NCBI GenBank assembly: GCA_011389895.1
Contig: JAABTN010000001.1
Span: forward strand, 124,001-188,000
Source of the DNA: Maritimibacter sp.
GTDB lineage: Bacteria > Pseudomonadota > Alphaproteobacteria > Rhodobacterales > Rhodobacteraceae
DNA length: 64,000 nt
Direction of reading: 5' to 3'
Shown here: one piece after another, positions 61,234 to 64,000 of the stretch
Layout: each line of letters starts with the position of its first letter
Numbering within the stretch: the first letter of the stretch is position 1
Notes under the pieces: model-generated
Told to the model about the DNA's origin: nothing
The model's input: the letters and a program-made list of their open reading frames with translations, nothing else
Databases searched by the model: none
Translations under genes and position numbers: made by a program

Positions 61234-61252
61234 ACGCCCGGTATTCGGGCGT
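61234..61252 (+). promoter_or_regulatory. Leader hairpin just before the BMP gene ribosome binding site
   Basis: ACGCCCG-GTATT-CGGGCGT forms a 7-bp stem with a 5-base loop. It ends eight bases before the AGGAGG of the binding-protein gene. It could influence translation or mRNA stability. No known riboswitch consensus was recognised. Confidence 0.4.
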
Positions 61253-61270
61253 TGCCACCAGGAGGTTCCA

Positions 61271-62302
61271 ATGACGTTCTTGAGTAAGATTTCTGCCCGA
61301 ACAGGGCTCGCCGCCGCATTGCTTGCGGGATCGGTGATGACCGCATCCGCGTTCACCGCCTGTCAGGTCACTGACGTGGGCGGCATCGACGATGCCAGCT
61401 TCAACCAGACCGCGTGGAAGGGTGTGCAAGACGCCATGGCCGCGCATGACGAAGTCGAGGGCCGGTTTCTCGAAAGTCAGGCCGAGACCGATTACGATTC
61501 AAACCTCAACTCGCTCATCCAAGCGGGCTGTGACGTGATCATCACCGTGGGCTTCCTCATGGGCGACGCGACCAAGAGCGCCGCCGAGTCCAACCCGGAC
61601 CAGAAATTCTCGATCGTCGACTTTGCCTATGATCCGACCATCCCGAACGTGCTGGGCCAAGTCTATGCCACCGATCAGGGGGCCTTCCTCGCGGGCTATC
61701 TTGCCGCCGGGATGTCGGAAACCGGGGTGCTCGGCACCTTTGGCGGGATCAACATTCCGCCGGTGACCGCCTTCATGGATGGCTTCGTCCACGGCGTGAA
61801 TTACTACAACTCCGAGAAGGGCACCGATGTGCAGGTCCTGGGTTGGAACCCGGAATCGCGCGAAGGCCTGTTCACCGGCAACTTCGACAGCCTTGATGAC
61901 GGGCGGGCCTTTGCCCAGAACCTGTATGACGAAGGCGCGGACATCGTGATGCCGGTTGCGGGCCCCGTGGGCCTTGGGTCGGCCACGCTGGCTGCCGAGA
62001 TCGGGACTGACGAGCTGAAGATCATCGGCGTGGACGCCGACCAGACGCAGACCGACCCGGAGAACGCCGATGTGTACCTGACTTCGGTGCTCAAGCGTAT
62101 GGACAGCACCGTGACTCAGGTCATCGAAATGGCGATGGAAGGCTCCTTCGAGGGTGGTCTCATCGTCGGGACGCTTGAGAACGAGGGCGTGGGCCTTGCC
62201 GGCTATGGCGCGTTCGAAGACAGCGTTCCGGACGAACTGCGCGCCGAGATCGAGGCCGTGAAGGCCGGGATCATCGACGGTTCCATCGAAGTCGGCATGT
62301 AA
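61271..62302 (+). CDS. BMP-family ABC substrate-binding protein (nucleoside/purine type)
   Basis: The 343-residue periplasmic protein has a signal peptide (AALLAGSVMTASA) and the BMP/PnrA-like fold: DVGGIDDASFNQTAWKGVQ, IQAGCDVIITVGFLMGDAT, KFSIVDFAYD, DQGAFLAGYLAAGMSETG and the IIGVDADQTQTDP hinge. BMP proteins deliver nucleosides or purines to RbsA-like transporters. ATG 61271 follows a strong AGGAGG. The following ATPase and permease genes complete the importer. Confidence 0.9.
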   Translation: MTFLSKISARTGLAAALLAGSVMTASAFTACQVTDVGGIDDASFNQTAWKGVQDAMAAHDEVEGRFLESQAETDYDSNLNSLIQAGCDVIITVGFLMGDATKSAAESNPDQKFSIVDFAYDPTIPNVLGQVYATDQGAFLAGYLAAGMSETGVLGTFGGINIPPVTAFMDGFVHGVNYYNSEKGTDVQVLGWNPESREGLFTGNFDSLDDGRAFAQNLYDEGADIVMPVAGPVGLGSATLAAEIGTDELKIIGVDADQTQTDPENADVYLTSVLKRMDSTVTQVIEMAMEGSFEGGLIVGTLENEGVGLAGYGAFEDSVPDELRAEIEAVKAGIIDGSIEVGM

Positions 62303-62311
62303 TCCGACCCC

Positions 62312-62341
62312 CGCCCGTCGCCGGACCCCCGGCGGCGGGCG
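62312..62341 (+). terminator. Intercistronic stem-loop between BMP binding protein and ATPase
   Basis: CGCCCG-T-CGCCGG, loop ACCC, CCGGCG-G-CGGGCG forms a 13-position stem with one mismatch. It lies ten bases after the binding-protein stop and no T-run follows. It probably protects the upstream mRNA or reduces downstream transcription. Confidence 0.5.
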
Positions 62342-62374
62342 ATTGCATCCTCATGTCCCGGGTGGGAGGACGAC

Positions 62375-63904
62375 ATGGACGTCGAACTGCGTGGAATCAC
62401 GAAGCGCTTTGGCAGCGTTGTGGCCAACGACAACGTCAACCTGACGATCCGCGGGGGCGAGGTGCTTGGCCTTCTTGGTGAGAACGGCGCGGGCAAATCC
62501 ACACTGATGAACATGCTCTCGGGGCTATACGCGCCCGATGAGGGCGAGATCTTGATCGATGGTAAACAGGTCGCGTTCGACGGGCCGAGCGACGGGATCG
62601 AGGCCGGGATCGGCATGGTGCATCAGCACTTCATGCTGGTGCCTGTCTTCACCGTGGCGGAAAACGTGGTGCTGGGCGTGGAACCCACCGGACAGCTCGG
62701 GTCCATCGACATGAAACGCGCGCGCCGACAGGTCGCGGAGATCAACGAGAAATACGGGCTGCATGTGCCGCCGGATGCGTTGATCGAGGATCTTCCCGTC
62801 GGCATTCAGCAGCGCGTCGAGATCCTCAAGGTGCTGTTTCGCTCTGCCGATGTGCTGATCCTCGACGAACCGACCGCCGTTCTGACACCACAGGAAGTGC
62901 GCGAATTTTTTGGAATCGTGTCGATGTTGAAAGAGGCCGGGAAGGCCATTGTTTTCATCACCCACAAGCTGCACGAAATCCTCGAAATATCCGATCGGGT
63001 GAGTGTTCTGCGTCAAGGCCGCATCACCGGCGAGGGTGACCCCAAATCGCTGACCGAAGCCGACCTTGCCGAGATGATGGTGGGCCGCCCGGTGAGCTTC
63101 ACGGTCGACAAGACGGTGGCGGACCCCGGGCGCCCGATGATCGAGATGGACAAGGTGACCATGCTCGACGAGACCGGCGAAAAGGTGCTCGACCGCGTGT
63201 CGATGTCCGTGCGTGCGGGCGAGGTTGTGGGGGTTGCCGGTGTGCAGGGCAATGGTCAGACCGAGCTGGTCGAAGCTCTGTCTGGGATCGAGAAGATCGC
63301 CTCCGGCAAGATTATCTTCGATGGCGAAGACATCAGCCACGCCACGGTGCGCGAGCGTCACAGTTTGGGCATGGCGCATATCCCCGAGGATCGGCACAAA
63401 TCCGGCATGGTGGAGAGTTTCACTATCGCCGAGAACATGGTGCTGAACAATTATTACGCGCCTGAATATTCCAAGGGCTGGGCGATCGACTGGCAAAAAG
63501 TGGCAGAGACCGCGGCCCGGTTCTGCATCGATTTCGACGTGCGCACGCCCAGCGTCTTTTTGCCCGGTCGTAGCCTGTCGGGCGGGAACCAGCAAAAGAT
63601 GGTCGTCGCCCGTGAGCTTGAGCGTGAGACAAAGCTGGTCATCGCCTCGCAGCCGACGCGCGGTGTCGATGTCGGGTCGATCGAATATATCCACGAACGC
63701 CTGATCGCCAGCCGGGATGAAGGCGACGGGGTGCTGATCGTGTCCTCGGAGCTTGATGAGATCATGGGACTCTCGGACCGGATTTACGTCATGTATGATG
63801 GCCGGATCGTCGCGGAATTCGACAACACGGGCGGCAAGGCGGACCGCAACACCATCGGTCTGGCCATGGCCGGAGCGCACGAAGGCGAAGGGGCGGCAGC
63901 ATGA
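62375..63904 (+). CDS. ABC transporter ATPase with two nucleotide-binding domains (nucleoside/sugar type)
   Basis: The 509-residue protein has two ABC cassettes. The first has Walker A GENGAGKST, a PVGIQQRVEILKVLF signature and Walker B VLILDEPTAVLTP. The second has a degenerate Walker A (GVQGNGQTE), signature LSGGNQQKMVVAREL and VIASQPTRGVD. This is the RbsA/NupA-type organisation used with BMP binding proteins. Its stop overlaps the next permease start. Confidence 0.92.
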   Translation: MDVELRGITKRFGSVVANDNVNLTIRGGEVLGLLGENGAGKSTLMNMLSGLYAPDEGEILIDGKQVAFDGPSDGIEAGIGMVHQHFMLVPVFTVAENVVLGVEPTGQLGSIDMKRARRQVAEINEKYGLHVPPDALIEDLPVGIQQRVEILKVLFRSADVLILDEPTAVLTPQEVREFFGIVSMLKEAGKAIVFITHKLHEILEISDRVSVLRQGRITGEGDPKSLTEADLAEMMVGRPVSFTVDKTVADPGRPMIEMDKVTMLDETGEKVLDRVSMSVRAGEVVGVAGVQGNGQTELVEALSGIEKIASGKIIFDGEDISHATVRERHSLGMAHIPEDRHKSGMVESFTIAENMVLNNYYAPEYSKGWAIDWQKVAETAARFCIDFDVRTPSVFLPGRSLSGGNQQKMVVARELERETKLVIASQPTRGVDVGSIEYIHERLIASRDEGDGVLIVSSELDEIMGLSDRIYVMYDGRIVAEFDNTGGKADRNTIGLAMAGAHEGEGAAA

Positions 63905-64000
63905 CCGAGCGCGACGATCTCAAGGGCGTCAACGAACGAATGCGCGCGCTTCTGGCGCGCACCACCCATGGACGCGATGATTTCGAAGATCTGGTGATCG
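63901..64000 (+). CDS. ABC transporter permease of the BMP system, N-terminal part
   Basis: The frame begins at ATG 63901, overlapping the ATPase stop by four bases, and continues to the window edge (MTERDDLKGVNERMRALLAR and about 13 more residues). Only the cytoplasmic N-terminus is visible, so identity rests on operon position. BMP-type operons place two permease genes after the ATPase. Confidence 0.55.
   Translation, partial: MTERDDLKGVNERMRALLARTTHGRDDFEDLVI

Larger units (their letters stand above)
60947..61270. other. Divergent intergenic region between the FAH operon and the BMP transporter operon
   Basis: The 324 bases contain no supported gene. The middle is AT-rich (about 61088-61160), as expected for promoters. 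It holds a dyad at 61140-61161, a GGTCAATT half-site (61103-61110) identical to part of the inner palindrome upstream of the peptide-type importer, and a leader hairpin at 61234-61252 just before the ribosome binding site of the BMP gene. Confidence 0.55.

Overview
The window looks like a chromosomal segment of a Rhodobacterales (Roseobacter/Paracoccaceae-type) alphaproteobacterium. The evidence is high GC, a paa cluster of the type seen in that order, a SPOR-protein/dacC/tmk core block, TRAP and many ABC importers, and an extragenic repeat family familiar from Rhodobacteraceae intergenic regions. No prophage, CRISPR array, rRNA or intact insertion sequence was seen.

Layout. 1-650: start of holB (DNA polymerase III delta'), minus strand, cut by the window edge. 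0.9-3.7 kb: an orphan family-5 solute-binding protein and an M20 amidohydrolase. 3.7-8.7 kb: a LysR regulator divergent from dabB-dabA, an inorganic-carbon accumulation pump. 8.8-10.2 kb: arsR-acr3. 10.2-11.1 kb: gene debris. 11.1-25.7 kb: an aromatic catabolic block with LysR, hydroxyquinol dioxygenase, MhqO-type ring-cleavage dioxygenase, MhqD-type hydrolase, maleylacetate reductase, a five-gene LIV-type ABC importer, flavin monooxygenase, second hydroxyquinol dioxygenase, a 3-oxoadipate CoA-transferase pair and an IclR regulator. 25.8-33.5 kb: LysR, TAXI-TRAP importer, two ACMSD-superfamily amidohydrolases (one like o-hydroxybenzoate decarboxylases) and a flavin monooxygenase. 34.1 kb: tRNA-Ser(UGA). 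34.3-37.2 kb: SPOR lipoprotein, dacC, tmk. 37.2-49.8 kb: maiA-like GST, then the phenylacetate cluster (paaX, paaZ, paaGIK-paaR, paaJ-paaABCDE plus an extra ferritin-like protein). 50-60.9 kb: N-carbamoyl-amino-acid-type hydrolase and DUF1028, a peptide-type ABC importer with a fused permease-ATPase, GntR, and a carnitine dehydrogenase/BKACE/FAH operon. 61.3-64 kb: BMP-family nucleoside-type ABC importer, cut by the window edge.

How it fits together. The 11-33 kb region can be read as uptake, decarboxylation and hydroxylation of (di)hydroxybenzoates to hydroxyquinol, then intradiol cleavage, maleylacetate, 3-oxoadipate and 3-oxoadipyl-CoA. The last thiolysis could use paaJ of the neighbouring phenylacetate cluster, since no other thiolase is present. 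The paa genes appear to be controlled by PaaR at two matching GACC/GGTC operators that sit on predicted promoters.

The most notable architecture is the separation of tmk (plus strand, 36.6 kb) from holB (minus strand, below 0.65 kb). One inversion of everything between them would restore a contiguous dacC-tmk-holB block. The catabolic island lies on the 3' side of the tRNA-Ser gene. Functional assignments come from reading motifs and recalled family features, not from database searches.
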